Positions 1 through 9,400 of a DNA stretch of 18,809 nt are shown here, piece after piece. A program made the translations under genes and the position numbers. The stretch is from CAZBBB01 sp964490005 (GTDB lineage: Bacteria; Planctomycetota; B15-G4): the NCBI GenBank assembly GCA_964490005.1, contig CAZBBB010000056.1, positions 1-18,809 on the forward strand, given 5' to 3'. A model generated the notes under the pieces. It was given only the letters and a program-made list of their open reading frames with translations. It was not told the DNA's origin and searched no databases. Numbering within the stretch: the first letter of the stretch is position 1; each line of letters begins with the position of its first letter.

Positions 1-1
1 C

Positions 2-1090
2 GTCCTGCTCGCGCTGGCGCTGCTCGGCGCGCTCGCCGCGCCGGCGCGGCCGCAGTCGGCCGAGTCGGCCCTCGACCTGCGCGACGAGCGCCACGTGCGC
101 GCGCTGTACCTCGACCTGCTCGGGCGCACGCCGTACGAGGACGAACGCGAGCTCGCGGCGGGCAGCAGTCCGTCCGTGCTGCTGCGGCACCTCACCGGCG
201 ACCGCGAGTTCTGGGAGCACTGGTACGAGGACGAGCTGTACTACTTCCTGCTCATCGACAATGCGCGGCCCGAGGCGCCGCCGGGCAGAGACTCGATTCC
301 GTGGCGGCTGGCCGAGGGGCGGCTCGACGTGTTCGGCGCGGTGCTCGAGATCGTCGGCGGACAGGCCTTCCACCGCGCCAACCCGGGCAACGACACCTTC
401 GTGAGCGTGGTCTTCGAGCAGCTCCTCGGGGTCGACGTGCAGCAGAGCACCGCGCTGCTCGCCGCCGGACGGCGCATGTACGACGGCGAGCGCGCCTCGA
501 TCTTCGGCGAGCAGGGGCAGGGCCAGGCGGCGATCGTCGCGATCGCGGCGCGGCAGCCCGACTTCGCGCGCGTCTTCGCGCGGCGCCAGCACCAGCGGCT
601 GTTCGGCGCGCCGCCCGAACGGGCCGTCGAGGAGGCGGCCGCCGCGCGGCTGCGCGAGGACCCGCGCGCCTTCGTCGAGGTGGTGCGGGAGTGGCTGGCC
701 TCGCCCGCGTACGCGCGGCGGCTGACGTCGCTGCGCCCCAAGACCGACGTGCAGTTCATCCGCGGCCTGCACGTGGATCTCACCGGGCAGCGGCCCGGCG
801 CCACGCAGCTGCAGCGGCTGCGCGGCGCGCTCTCGGTGCTGGCGGACGCGGCGCCGCTGCGCGCCGTGATCGCGCGGGCGCTGCTCGACGAGGCCGCCGC
901 CGACCTGCCCGCGCGCGCCGAACTCGGCGACGGGCGCGCCTTCACCGAGGCGCAGTTCCTGCGCTTCCTCGGGCGCAGGCCCGCGCGCGCCGAACTCGAG
1001 GAGTTCGCGCTCGTATGGGCGCAGGAGGAGTGCGAGCCGGCCACGCTCGTGCGCGCCATCGTCACGCATCCCGAATACCAGTACTATTGA
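2..1090 (+). CDS. DUF1549-like exported helical protein (5' partial)
   Basis: The frame is open to the left edge, so the start codon lies upstream. The first visible residues (VLLALALLGALAAPARPQS) are the hydrophobic core and cleavage region of a Sec signal peptide, so the protein is probably periplasmic or secreted. 362 residues are visible. The motif of the DUF1549 family appears near residue 32 (LYLDLLGRTP), recurs near 252 (LHVDLTGQRP), and in weaker form near 318 (FLRFLGRRP), which suggests internal helical repeats. DUF1549 proteins are common in Planctomycetota beside DUF1501 proteins, and the next gene is DUF1501-like. This version is much shorter than the usual DUF1549-DUF1553 protein and has no CxxCH in the visible part. 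No function is known. Family assignment is moderate; that it is a real exported protein is strong. Confidence 0.82.
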   Translation, partial: VLLALALLGALAAPARPQSAESALDLRDERHVRALYLDLLGRTPYEDERELAAGSSPSVLLRHLTGDREFWEHWYEDELYYFLLIDNARPEAPPGRDSIPWRLAEGRLDVFGAVLEIVGGQAFHRANPGNDTFVSVVFEQLLGVDVQQSTALLAAGRRMYDGERASIFGEQGQGQAAIVAIAARQPDFARVFARRQHQRLFGAPPERAVEEAAAARLREDPRAFVEVVREWLASPAYARRLTSLRPKTDVQFIRGLHVDLTGQRPGATQLQRLRGALSVLADAAPLRAVIARALLDEAAADLPARAELGDGRAFTEAQFLRFLGRRPARAELEEFALVWAQEECEPATLVRAIVTHPEYQYY

Positions 1091-1135
1091 GCCGCGCCGG
1101 CGGCGGGCGGGCCGCGGCGGGAACGGAGGTCGGCG

Positions 1136-2329
1136 ATGAAGCGGGCGAGGAGCGGCTGGCGTCGTCGGGACCTGCTGCGCGCCGGGGCGGCCCTCGGCGC
1201 CGCCTCGCTCGTGCCGGGCGGCGCGTTCGCGCGGCTCGCGGCGCCCGCGCCCTTCCCGGTCTTCCTGCCGGGCGCGCCGGCCACCAAGCGCGTCGTCGTC
1301 GTCGTGTTCGGCGGCGGCGTGCGCACGCGCGAGACCTTCGAGAGCGACAACGTCCCCAACCTCAGGCGCATCGCCGAGCAGGGCGTGCTCTACCCGGCGA
1401 CGCGGGTCGAGAACAACGGCCATTACGCCGCGGCGCTCTCGGTGCTGACCGGCGTCACCGAGAGCTTCGGCATCCGCGAGAACGAGCGCACGGACAACCC
1501 GACGCTGTTCGAGTACGTGCGCAAGGAGGCCGGCCTGCCCGCGAGCGAGGTCTGGCTCTCGACCTCCGGCAGCGAGCAGGAGACCAACTACAGCCACTCG
1601 CTGCACGCCGGCTACGGCCGGCGCTACGGCGCCAACCTGATCGGCGGCGAGGGCATCTTCAACGCCGAGTTCCGGGAGGTGCTCGGCGGCGAGGGCGGGT
1701 TGCGCGCGCCGAACGCGGCGCAGGAGGCCCTGCTGGCGAAGCTGCGCGGCGCGATCGACACGCCCCTGCCCGCGCTGGGCGGCGAAGGCGGGCTCGGCAA
1801 CGACGCCGAGACCTCCGCGCGCATCGAGAGCTACATCCTCGAGGAGCTGCGCGGCGGGACGGCGGCGATCACGGGCCTGGGCGCCAACGACGCCAAGGCG
1901 CTGCGCGTGGCGCGCAACCTGCTCGCGATCTTCCGGCCGCGCCTGCTGGGCGTCACGCTGCGCAACCCCGACGTGGCGCACGGCTCCTTCAACGACTACG
2001 TCTCGGTCATCCGGCGCAACGACGCCGAGATCGGCGCGCTCTGGACGGCCATCGGCCAGGACCCCGAGCTGGCCGACAGCACGGCCCTGATCGTGGTGCC
2101 GGAGTTCGGGCGCGACCGCGACCTCAACGAGCGCCGCGGGCTCGACCACGGCGACGACAGCAGCGAACTGCACCGCGTGGCGCTGCTGGCCTGGGGGCCC
2201 GACTTCAAGCGCGGCAAGGTCGAGTCGCGCGAGGTGCGCTCGATCGACGTGGCGCCGACGGTGGCGAAGATGTTCGGCGTGTCGGCGCCCGGCGCGCGCG
2301 GCACGGTGATCCCCGGGCTGTTCGCCTGA
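1136..2329 (+). CDS. Tat-exported DUF1501-like alkaline phosphatase superfamily protein
   Basis: 397 residues. The ATG is set by a GGAGG at 1125-1129, six bases upstream. The N-terminus has a twin-arginine signal (R9-R10-R11-D-L-L, then an Ala/Leu-rich core), so the protein should be exported folded. The body follows the alkaline phosphatase superfamily: a VVVVVFGGG strand, PNLRRIAEQG, a segment ending in VLTG, then an EFGR-DHG region (D337-H338), H346 and a C-terminal IDVAPTVAKMFGV. The EFGRxxxxN...DH pattern and the Tat signal point to DUF1501 rather than a true sulfatase. The usual N-terminal Asp metal ligands are replaced by FGGG, and there is no Cys/Ser in the usual sulfatase nucleophile position, so enzymatic activity is doubtful. 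It lies between the DUF1549-like gene and the multihaem cytochrome, probably in one operon. Confidence 0.85.
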   Translation: MKRARSGWRRRDLLRAGAALGAASLVPGGAFARLAAPAPFPVFLPGAPATKRVVVVVFGGGVRTRETFESDNVPNLRRIAEQGVLYPATRVENNGHYAAALSVLTGVTESFGIRENERTDNPTLFEYVRKEAGLPASEVWLSTSGSEQETNYSHSLHAGYGRRYGANLIGGEGIFNAEFREVLGGEGGLRAPNAAQEALLAKLRGAIDTPLPALGGEGGLGNDAETSARIESYILEELRGGTAAITGLGANDAKALRVARNLLAIFRPRLLGVTLRNPDVAHGSFNDYVSVIRRNDAEIGALWTAIGQDPELADSTALIVVPEFGRDRDLNERRGLDHGDDSSELHRVALLAWGPDFKRGKVESREVRSIDVAPTVAKMFGVSAPGARGTVIPGLFA

Positions 2330-2330
2330 C

Positions 2331-5300
2331 GTGAGCGGCGCGGCGCGGCGCCGGTGGTCGCGCGGCGCCCTGGCCGCGCTCGTGCTCGCGCTGCTCGGGC
2401 TGTCGGCCGGCGCGCCGCGGCCCGCCGAGCCCGCGCCCGCCGGGCACGCGCAGGCGGCGCCCGACGCGAGCTGCCGCGCCTGCCACGCCGGCATCGAGGA
2501 GATGCATCCCTGGCTGCCGCTCGGTTGCGTCGAGTGCCACGGCGGCGACGGCGGCAAGACGACCAAGGAGGAGGCCCACGTCCTGCCGCGCCTCGGCTGG
2601 CCGGCCGACGAGCGCGTGCTCGAGACGACCTACGAACCGGCGGCGCTGCGCTTCCGCAACCCCTCCGACCTGCGCGTCGTGTCGAACACCTGCGGGCAGT
2701 GCCACGCCAAGGACGTCGAGAACCTGCTGCGCAGCCTGCACGGCACGACCGCCGGCCACCTGGGCGACGGCCTGTACGAGAACGGCGTCGTCAAGGAGCG
2801 CACCAGCCGCTTCGGCGTCTTCGCCGTGAGCGACGCGCGCGAGGCCGACCAGCGCGGCGAGCACGCGCTGGCCGGGCTGCAGGACATCGAGCGGCTGCGC
2901 GTGCCGCGCGAGGCGAAGACGCTGGCCGACCACTTCACCGACCTGCCGCGCAAGGCCTGCATGCAGTGCCATCTGTGGTCGGAGGGCGTCGGGATGCAGG
3001 GCCGCCTCGGCCAGGACGGCCAGTATCGCGGCGCCGGCTGCGCCGCCTGCCACGTGAGCTACGCGCACGACGGCCGCAGCTCGAGCGACGACGCCTCGGC
3101 CGACCGCTTCACGCCCGGCCATCCGCTGCGCCACCAGCTCGTCGCCTCGCCGCCCGCCGAGACCTGCCTGAGCTGCCACGTCGGCGACGCCTCGATCGGC
3201 AACGGCTTCCGCGGCCTGGCGCAGCTCTACCCGCAGATGCCGGCCGGGCCCGACATCCCCGGCACGACCGACGCGCTCATCGCCGGCCAGTTCTTCCTGC
3301 AGGACGCGACGCTGCTGCCGCCCGACCTGCACCACGCCGCCGGCATGGACTGCGTCGACTGCCACACCGTGCGCGACGTCATGGGGGACGGGCAGATCTA
3401 CGGCGCGATGGAGCATGCCGTCGAGATCGAGTGCAGCTCCTGCCACGGCACGATCGCCGAGCGCAGCGACCTGCGCACGAGCCGCGGGCGGACGATCCCG
3501 AACCTCGAGCGGCGCGGCGAGCTGTTCGTGCTCAACCGCAAGGGCGACGGGCAGGCGCTGCGCGTGAAGCAGGCCGCCGACGTGGTCGACCCCGAGCACC
3601 CCGACTACAACCCGCGCGCCGCGGCGGCGATGACGCCCGAGCACGCCGGCCTGGAGTGCTACGCCTGCCACGCCGGCTGGAACACCAACTTCTTCGGCTT
3701 CCACTTCGACCGCAACCTGGCCTTCACGCAGCTCGACCTGATCACCGGGCACCGCACGAAGGGGCGCGTGAGCACGCAGGAACGCGTGTTCGCGACGCTG
3801 CGCCAGTTCGTGCTGGGCATCAACCCCGAGGGCGACGTGGCGCCCTACATGGTCGGCTTCTCGAGCATGGGGACCGTGCACGGCGAGGACGGCTCGCTGC
3901 TGCTCGACCAGGCGCTGCCGGTGACCGCGACGGGTCAGTCGGGCATGACGATGGTGCACCACCAGACGCACACGACGCAGCGCGTGGCGCGCGGCTGCGT
4001 CGAGTGCCACCGCAGCCCCTCGGCCTGGGGCCTGGGGACGGGCGCGGGCAGCCGTTCGTCCTTCGCGCTGGCGCGCGGCTACGTGTTCGTCGCGGGCGAG
4101 TTCGGCCTGGACACGCTGCTGCTCGACCGCGAGAACCCCGAGCAGAGCCTGTATCTGGCGCGCCTGCCGCTCGGCGGCGCGCGGCGCGTGCTCGTCGACT
4201 CGGACGCCGCGAGCGGCGAGGCGGGCACGGCCTTCGTCGTGATCGAGAACGCCGGCGTCGCGCTCGTCGACGTGCGCAACCCGGCGCTGCCCGCCGTGCG
4301 CTCCTTCGCCGCCGCGGGCGACGCGCGCGACGTCGCGCTGGCCGGCGAGCTGCTGCTCATCGCCAACGGCCTGGGCGGCCTGCGCATCGTGGACGTGGCC
4401 GACCGCGCCGCGCCCAAGCTCGTCGCCGACCTGGTGAGCGTGGAGGCGCAGGGCCTGTCCGTGCTCTGGCCGCGCGTGCTCATCGCCGACGGGGCGGGCG
4501 GTCTGGTGATCGCCGACATCTCGGTGCCGGCGCGTCCGCGCATCACGGGGCAGGTGCGCCTCTCGCCGCAGGGCGACGAGGTCGAGGGCGATGCGCGCGC
4601 GGTCGCGGGCCTGTTCGTGCCGGGACGGCCCGACGGCCCGGCCGCGCGCACGCCGGCCGCGGCGCTCGCCGTCGTGGCCAACGGGCGCTTCGGGCTGGCG
4701 GTCGTCGACGTGACCGAGCCCGAGGCCGCGCGCCTGGTCTCGCCCATCTCGCGCTACGGCCAGAACGCCGACGTGATCGACGTGCTCGTCGAGAGCCGCT
4801 TCGAACTCGGCGACACCACCGGCCTGACGCCGACGCGCGAACTCGACGTGGCCCACGCCCTGCTCGCGCAGCGCGACGGCGGCGCGGGCGCCGTGCTGCT
4901 GCTCGACCTCTCGGAGCCGGCGCGCCCGGCGCTGCTGGGCAACGTGGGTTTCGGCCGCAACGGCGACCTGGCGCCGGTCGGGGGGCTGGCCCTGCTGCGC
5001 TCCTTCAACCCGCCGCAACTGGTGACGCGCCTGGCGGTCGCGGGCGAGGGGGGGCTGGGGCTGGTCGACGCCAGCCGCGCGGGCGAGCCGGTGCGCCTGG
5101 CGCGCATCGCGGGCGTCCCCGGCGCGCGCCACGCCGACGCCGAGGCCTTCGCCTTCGACCGCATGATCGACGAGACCGGCCGGCAGTTGAAGGACATCAG
5201 CCACGAAGGGGCGCGCTACTTCACGCCGGCCGAGGTCTTCCGCGTGCTCACGGTGCCCGGGGACGTGCTCGGTACGCTGGTCGACGGCGGCGCGCGCCGC

Positions 5301-6089
5301 GCCGACGTCACGAGCGTCTTCGGGGAGGCGGCCGTCGAGGGCGGCGCGCACGCGAGCAGCTTCCGGCTGCGCGGGCTCGACGACGAGCAGGCGGCCGACC
5401 GTGCGCTGCGTCTCGCCGGCGGATTCCGCCTCGGTCCGCGCGAGGATCTCGCGCGCCTGGTGCGCGGCGCCTGGCCGCCCGACCACGACCGAAACCGCGA
5501 CCTGACGCTCTCGCGCGCCGAACTCGAAGAGCTCGTCTTCACCGTGCTCGACGCCAACCGCGACGGTCGCCTCGACGCGCTCGAGTGGCCGCGCCACCCG
5601 GCCGAGGACCCCTCCGCGCTCGACAGGAACCGCGACGGGCTCGTCACCCGCGCCGAGATGGACCTCGACGAGGACGTCATGCGGCACTTCGACACCAACG
5701 GCGACGGGCTGGCGGGCTTCGCCGAGTGGCCCTACCTGATCGGGACCGACCCGCTGCCCTCGCTGTACTACGCCGAGCTGGCGGGCCTGCGCAAGCTGCT
5801 GAAGAACGTCAATTTCGCGCGCCAGCGGCCGGGCCTGTACGCGGCGCTGGCGGGGGAGCTGGCCGCGCACGACGTCCCCGACGAGCGGCTGCAGCAGCTG
5901 CTCGACCGCGCGCGCGCCCGGCCGATCTCCGACGCGGCGGGCGCGCCGGCCAGCCCGCGCTTCATCGAGCGCTGGGACCTCGACGGCGACCACGCCGTCG
6001 ACGCCGCCGAGTACCCGGCCTTCGCGCGCATCGCGCCGCGCTGCGACCGCAACTCCGACGGGCGCATCGACGCGCGCGACCGGCCCTGA
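2331..6089 (+). CDS. Secreted decahaem cytochrome c - LVIVD propeller - EF-hand fusion
   Basis: 1252 residues, with a GTG start one base after the previous stop, so probably translationally coupled. Residues 7-40 are a Sec signal peptide. Ten CxxCH haem c motifs begin at C48, C66, C121, C210, C237, C279, C341, C368, C443 and C556. From about 584 to 930 follow six or seven beta-propeller strands of LVIVD type (VALVDV 643, LRIVDV 684, LVIADI 725, LAVVDV 789, a LLLDL strand near 856, LGLVDA 909). The C-terminus has EF-hand loops starting at D1053, D1074, D1098, D1121 and D1216, and a last one at D1239 that ends two residues before the C-terminus. No transmembrane helix follows the signal, so it is periplasmic or extracellular. 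An electron-transfer role is inferred from the haems; the propeller may bind a partner and the EF-hands calcium. Substrate and partners are unknown. Confidence 0.92.
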   Translation: MSGAARRRWSRGALAALVLALLGLSAGAPRPAEPAPAGHAQAAPDASCRACHAGIEEMHPWLPLGCVECHGGDGGKTTKEEAHVLPRLGWPADERVLETTYEPAALRFRNPSDLRVVSNTCGQCHAKDVENLLRSLHGTTAGHLGDGLYENGVVKERTSRFGVFAVSDAREADQRGEHALAGLQDIERLRVPREAKTLADHFTDLPRKACMQCHLWSEGVGMQGRLGQDGQYRGAGCAACHVSYAHDGRSSSDDASADRFTPGHPLRHQLVASPPAETCLSCHVGDASIGNGFRGLAQLYPQMPAGPDIPGTTDALIAGQFFLQDATLLPPDLHHAAGMDCVDCHTVRDVMGDGQIYGAMEHAVEIECSSCHGTIAERSDLRTSRGRTIPNLERRGELFVLNRKGDGQALRVKQAADVVDPEHPDYNPRAAAAMTPEHAGLECYACHAGWNTNFFGFHFDRNLAFTQLDLITGHRTKGRVSTQERVFATLRQFVLGINPEGDVAPYMVGFSSMGTVHGEDGSLLLDQALPVTATGQSGMTMVHHQTHTTQRVARGCVECHRSPSAWGLGTGAGSRSSFALARGYVFVAGEFGLDTLLLDRENPEQSLYLARLPLGGARRVLVDSDAASGEAGTAFVVIENAGVALVDVRNPALPAVRSFAAAGDARDVALAGELLLIANGLGGLRIVDVADRAAPKLVADLVSVEAQGLSVLWPRVLIADGAGGLVIADISVPARPRITGQVRLSPQGDEVEGDARAVAGLFVPGRPDGPAARTPAAALAVVANGRFGLAVVDVTEPEAARLVSPISRYGQNADVIDVLVESRFELGDTTGLTPTRELDVAHALLAQRDGGAGAVLLLDLSEPARPALLGNVGFGRNGDLAPVGGLALLRSFNPPQLVTRLAVAGEGGLGLVDASRAGEPVRLARIAGVPGARHADAEAFAFDRMIDETGRQLKDISHEGARYFTPAEVFRVLTVPGDVLGTLVDGGARRADVTSVFGEAAVEGGAHASSFRLRGLDDEQAADRALRLAGGFRLGPREDLARLVRGAWPPDHDRNRDLTLSRAELEELVFTVLDANRDGRLDALEWPRHPAEDPSALDRNRDGLVTRAEMDLDEDVMRHFDTNGDGLAGFAEWPYLIGTDPLPSLYYAELAGLRKLLKNVNFARQRPGLYAALAGELAAHDVPDERLQQLLDRARARPISDAAGAPASPRFIERWDLDGDHAVDAAEYPAFARIAPRCDRNSDGRIDARDRP

Positions 6090-6104
6090 GGGCAGCTGCT
6101 CGCG

Positions 6105-9100
6105 TCATGCCGGCTCCGGCGCCGTCACGGTGCGCGCCGCACTGTCACGCTTGTCGGCCTTCGTGCCCTCGAAGATCAGGTAGAGCGCGGGGAGGACGAC
6201 GAGCGTCAGGATCGTACTCGAGATGAGGCCGCCGATCACGACGGTCGCCAGCGGCCGCTGCACCTCCGCACCCGTGCCGGTCGCCAGCGCCATGGGCACG
6301 AAACCGAGCGAGGCCACGAGTGCGGTCATCAGCACGGGGCGCAGCCGGGTCAGTGCGCCTTGGACGATCGCCGCGCGCACCGTTTCGCCGCGCGTGCGCA
6401 ATTCGTTGATGAAGCTCACGAGGACGAGGCCATTGAGCACGGCCACGCCCGAGAGCGCGATGAAACCCACCGCGGAGGTGATCGAGAACGGGATGTCACG
6501 CAACCACAACGCTCCGACGCCGCCGGTCATCGCCAGGGGCACGCCCGAGAAGACCAGCAGGGATTGCCGGGCGGAGCGCAAGGTGATGAACAGCAGCCCG
6601 AAGATGAGCACGAAGCACAGAGGCACGATCACCGTGAGTCGCTCGCGTGCCGCAACGAGATTCTCGAATTGCCCGCCCCACTCGAGCCAACTCCCTGCCG
6701 GCAATGGTAGGGCGCCAATGGCCGCCTGTGCTTCGCTCACGAACGACCCCAGATCCCGATTGCGCACGTTGGCTTGCACCACGACGCGGCGCTTGCCGTT
6801 TTCGCGACTGATCTGATTGGGGCCCTCCGTGATCTCGATGGACATCACGGATCCCAGCGGCACGTAACCCGCCTCGGAAGTCTTGCCTGCATCGGAGTCG
6901 AAGGGCGCGTGCTCCCAGGCCGGGTCATCACGCCGAGGCACGGGGATCGGGAGGTTGCCGAGATCATGCACGTCGGCGCGCTGGGTCTCCGGCAAGCGCA
7001 CAACGAGATCGAAGCGGCGATCACCCTGGAAGACAAGGCCTGCCTGACGGCCACCGAGCGCGATCGACACCACGTCCTGGACCTCCGCCACGCTCAGACC
7101 CACGCGCGCAAGCGCTGCCCTGTCGGCCTTGATCTCGACAACCGGAAGGCCCGCGGTCTGCTCGACGCGCACCGCCGAGGCTCCGGGGAGGCTCGACATG
7201 ACTGCGGCTATCGCTTGGGCGGTGTCCTGCATTCCCTCGTAGTCGTCGCCGAAGACCTTTACGGCCACGTCGCCACGTACGCCCGCGATCAATTCGTTGA
7301 ATCGCATCTGGATCGGCTGCGTGAACTCGAAGGCGTTGCCGGGCAGTACCTCCACGGCCTCTTCGATGCGTTCGAGCAAGGAAGACTTGGATTCCGCGGG
7401 ATCGGGCCACTCGTCCTGCGGCTTCAGGATGATGAACGTATCCGAGATGTTGGGCGGCATCGGGTCAGAGGCCATCTCGGCCGTGCCGGTCTTGGAGAAG
7501 ACGAAGGCCACTTCCGGAAAGCGGCTGACGATGCGCTCGACGTCCGCCTGCATCGCCGTGGATTGCGTGACGCCCGTGCTCGGAATGCGGATGGCCTGCA
7601 TGGCGACGTCCTTCTCGTCGAGCGTGGGCACGAACTCCTGACCAAGGCTCGAGAAGAGTGCTGCAGAGCCTGCAAAGATCAGTACCGCCGCGCCAACGGT
7701 ATGCCAGCGGTGCCGAAGCGCGGCGCGCAACACCGGTTCGTAGGCGCGAATCGCGGTTCGCACCGCGATGTTCTCCTTCTCGCTGACGCGCCCACTGATC
7801 AGCAGTGCCACCATCGCAGGGACGAAGGTCATGGACAGAAGGAACGCCGCAGCCAGCGCGAAGATCACCGTCAGGGCCATCGGGTGGAACATCTTTCCCT
7901 CGACACCCGCGAGACCGAGGATGGGGAGGTAGACGATCATGATGATCGCCTCTCCGAACAACGACGGCCGTCGCACCTGCTGGGTCGCGTCGCGCACGGT
8001 TTCGAGTCGCTCCGACAACGTCAGGAGGCGCCCGAGTCGATGCTGCTCTGCTCCCAGCCGTCGCAGGCAATTCTCGACGATGATGACGGCGCCGTCGACG
8101 ATGATGCCGAAGTCGAGGGCGCCCAGGCTCATCAGGTTGCCGGTGACGCCCTTTGAGACCATCCCGGTTGCCGTCATCAGCATCGAGAGCGGGATGACCA
8201 TCGCCGTGATGAGGGCCGCCCGGATGTTCCCGAGCATCAGGAACAACACCACGATCACGAGCAGCGCGCCCTCGATCAGATTCTTGGCCACGGTCTCGAT
8301 CGTCGCGTTCACGAGCTTGGTGCGATTCAGCACCGTCTTGGCCCGGATGCCGGGTGGCAGGGAACGGTTGATCTGCTGCATCTTCAGTTCCACGGAAGCC
8401 GCCACCGTGCGACTGTTGGCGCCGATCAGCATCAAGGCCGTTCCGACCACGACCTCCTCGCCGTTCTCGCTGGCCGTGCCGGTGCGAAGTTCGGGCCCGA
8501 TCACGACTTCGGCAACTTCGTCGATGTGGATCGGAACGTCGTCTCGGGTCGAGATGACGATGTTCTCGATTTCGCCGATGCTCTCGATGCGGCCATAGGC
8601 CCGAACGACATAGGCCTCGCCGAGGTGTTCTATGAAACCGGCTCCCGTGCTGATGTTCCCGCGCTCGAGCGCCTCGATCAGGTCGCTGAACCCGAGACCG
8701 TAGCTCACCAGTTTCATCGGGTCCGGCTGCACATGGAACTGCTTGACGAACCCGCCGATCGAGTCGACTCCGGCCACGTCCTTGACGGTGCGCAGCTGCG
8801 GTCTGATCACCCAGTCCTGCACGGTGCGCAGGTAGCCGGCCAATTCGACCCCGGATCGCAGGCTTTCTCCCTCCGGCGTGAGATACGAACTGTCGGGCTG
8901 CCAGCCCGGACGACCCGCCGCGACCGGCGCGCCCACTCCGCCGGGGTGTTCGTATTCGACGGTGTACATGAACACCTCGCCGAGGCCCGTCGCGATCGGA
9001 CCCATGCGCGGCTCGGCGCCGGGCGGCAGATTCTCGCGCGCCTCACTGAGTCGCTCGTTGACCTGGTTGCGGGCGAAGTAGATGTCGACGTCGTCGGCGA

Positions 9101-9389
9101 AGACGGCGGTGACCTGCGAGAATCCGTTGCGCGAGAGCGAGCGGGTGTACTGCAGGCCCGGGATGCCCGCGAGCGAAGTCTCGACGGGAAACGTCACCTG
9201 CGTCTCGATCTCGGCCGGCGAGAGCGCCGCGTGGACCGTGTTGATCTGGACCTGATTGTTGGTGATGTCCGGGACAGCGTCGATCGGCAGCCGACTCAGT
9301 GAAGCCGCGCCAAGAACGGCGACCGCCACGGTCAGGACCAGAACGGCGAGTCGGTGCCGGATCGAGATGTCGAGGATGCGTTCGAGCAT
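6105..9389 (-). CDS. czcA: CzcA-type heavy-metal RND efflux pump
   Basis: 1094 residues, close to the usual HME-RND length of about 1050. This inner-membrane, proton-driven pump of a CzcCBA exporter takes divalent metal ions from the periplasm or cytoplasm to the outer-membrane channel. It opens with the first transmembrane helix and the family signature LPIDAVPDITNNQVQ. The proton-relay motif of divalent-cation pumps, DFGIIVDGAVIIVEN, spans D426 to N440 with D426, D432 and E439 present. This favours Zn/Co/Cd/Ni over Cu/Ag. The helices of both halves and the C-terminal block end normally. It is the last gene of the minus-strand metal operon, 11 bases after the ATPase. The order is unusual because czcA normally follows czcB directly. 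The exact metal cannot be read from the sequence. Confidence 0.95.
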   Translation of the reverse strand: MLERILDISIRHRLAVLVLTVAVAVLGAASLSRLPIDAVPDITNNQVQINTVHAALSPAEIETQVTFPVETSLAGIPGLQYTRSLSRNGFSQVTAVFADDVDIYFARNQVNERLSEARENLPPGAEPRMGPIATGLGEVFMYTVEYEHPGGVGAPVAAGRPGWQPDSSYLTPEGESLRSGVELAGYLRTVQDWVIRPQLRTVKDVAGVDSIGGFVKQFHVQPDPMKLVSYGLGFSDLIEALERGNISTGAGFIEHLGEAYVVRAYGRIESIGEIENIVISTRDDVPIHIDEVAEVVIGPELRTGTASENGEEVVVGTALMLIGANSRTVAASVELKMQQINRSLPPGIRAKTVLNRTKLVNATIETVAKNLIEGALLVIVVLFLMLGNIRAALITAMVIPLSMLMTATGMVSKGVTGNLMSLGALDFGIIVDGAVIIVENCLRRLGAEQHRLGRLLTLSERLETVRDATQQVRRPSLFGEAIIMIVYLPILGLAGVEGKMFHPMALTVIFALAAAFLLSMTFVPAMVALLISGRVSEKENIAVRTAIRAYEPVLRAALRHRWHTVGAAVLIFAGSAALFSSLGQEFVPTLDEKDVAMQAIRIPSTGVTQSTAMQADVERIVSRFPEVAFVFSKTGTAEMASDPMPPNISDTFIILKPQDEWPDPAESKSSLLERIEEAVEVLPGNAFEFTQPIQMRFNELIAGVRGDVAVKVFGDDYEGMQDTAQAIAAVMSSLPGASAVRVEQTAGLPVVEIKADRAALARVGLSVAEVQDVVSIALGGRQAGLVFQGDRRFDLVVRLPETQRADVHDLGNLPIPVPRRDDPAWEHAPFDSDAGKTSEAGYVPLGSVMSIEITEGPNQISRENGKRRVVVQANVRNRDLGSFVSEAQAAIGALPLPAGSWLEWGGQFENLVAARERLTVIVPLCFVLIFGLLFITLRSARQSLLVFSGVPLAMTGGVGALWLRDIPFSITSAVGFIALSGVAVLNGLVLVSFINELRTRGETVRAAIVQGALTRLRPVLMTALVASLGFVPMALATGTGAEVQRPLATVVIGGLISSTILTLVVLPALYLIFEGTKADKRDSAARTVTAPEPA

Positions 9390-9400
9390 CGGAGTTCTTC

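Noticed and set aside
301..2334. 677-codon plus-strand frame over the first two genes
   Set aside because: Mostly Arg/Ala/Gly repeats with no recognisable fold; it is an out-of-frame shadow of two supported genes.
2205..5993. 1262-codon open frame on the minus strand through the multihaem gene
   Set aside because: It is Arg/Ala/Val-rich, with no domain, and is the antisense of a protein with clear CxxCH and EF-hand motifs. Such frames are expected in very GC-rich coding DNA.
5976..6086. Dockerin domain at the C-terminus of the multihaem protein
   Set aside because: The two loops are spaced somewhat like a dockerin, but the first ends in Glu as an EF-hand does, and there are four further EF loops before them.
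2354..6226. 1290-codon plus-strand frame over the multihaem gene and the czcA end
   Set aside because: Arg/Ala-rich shadow frame; the true gene in the next frame carries all the motifs.
6774..8156. 460-codon plus-strand frame opposite czcA
   Set aside because: His/Arg-rich antisense of the conserved pump; no signature of its own.
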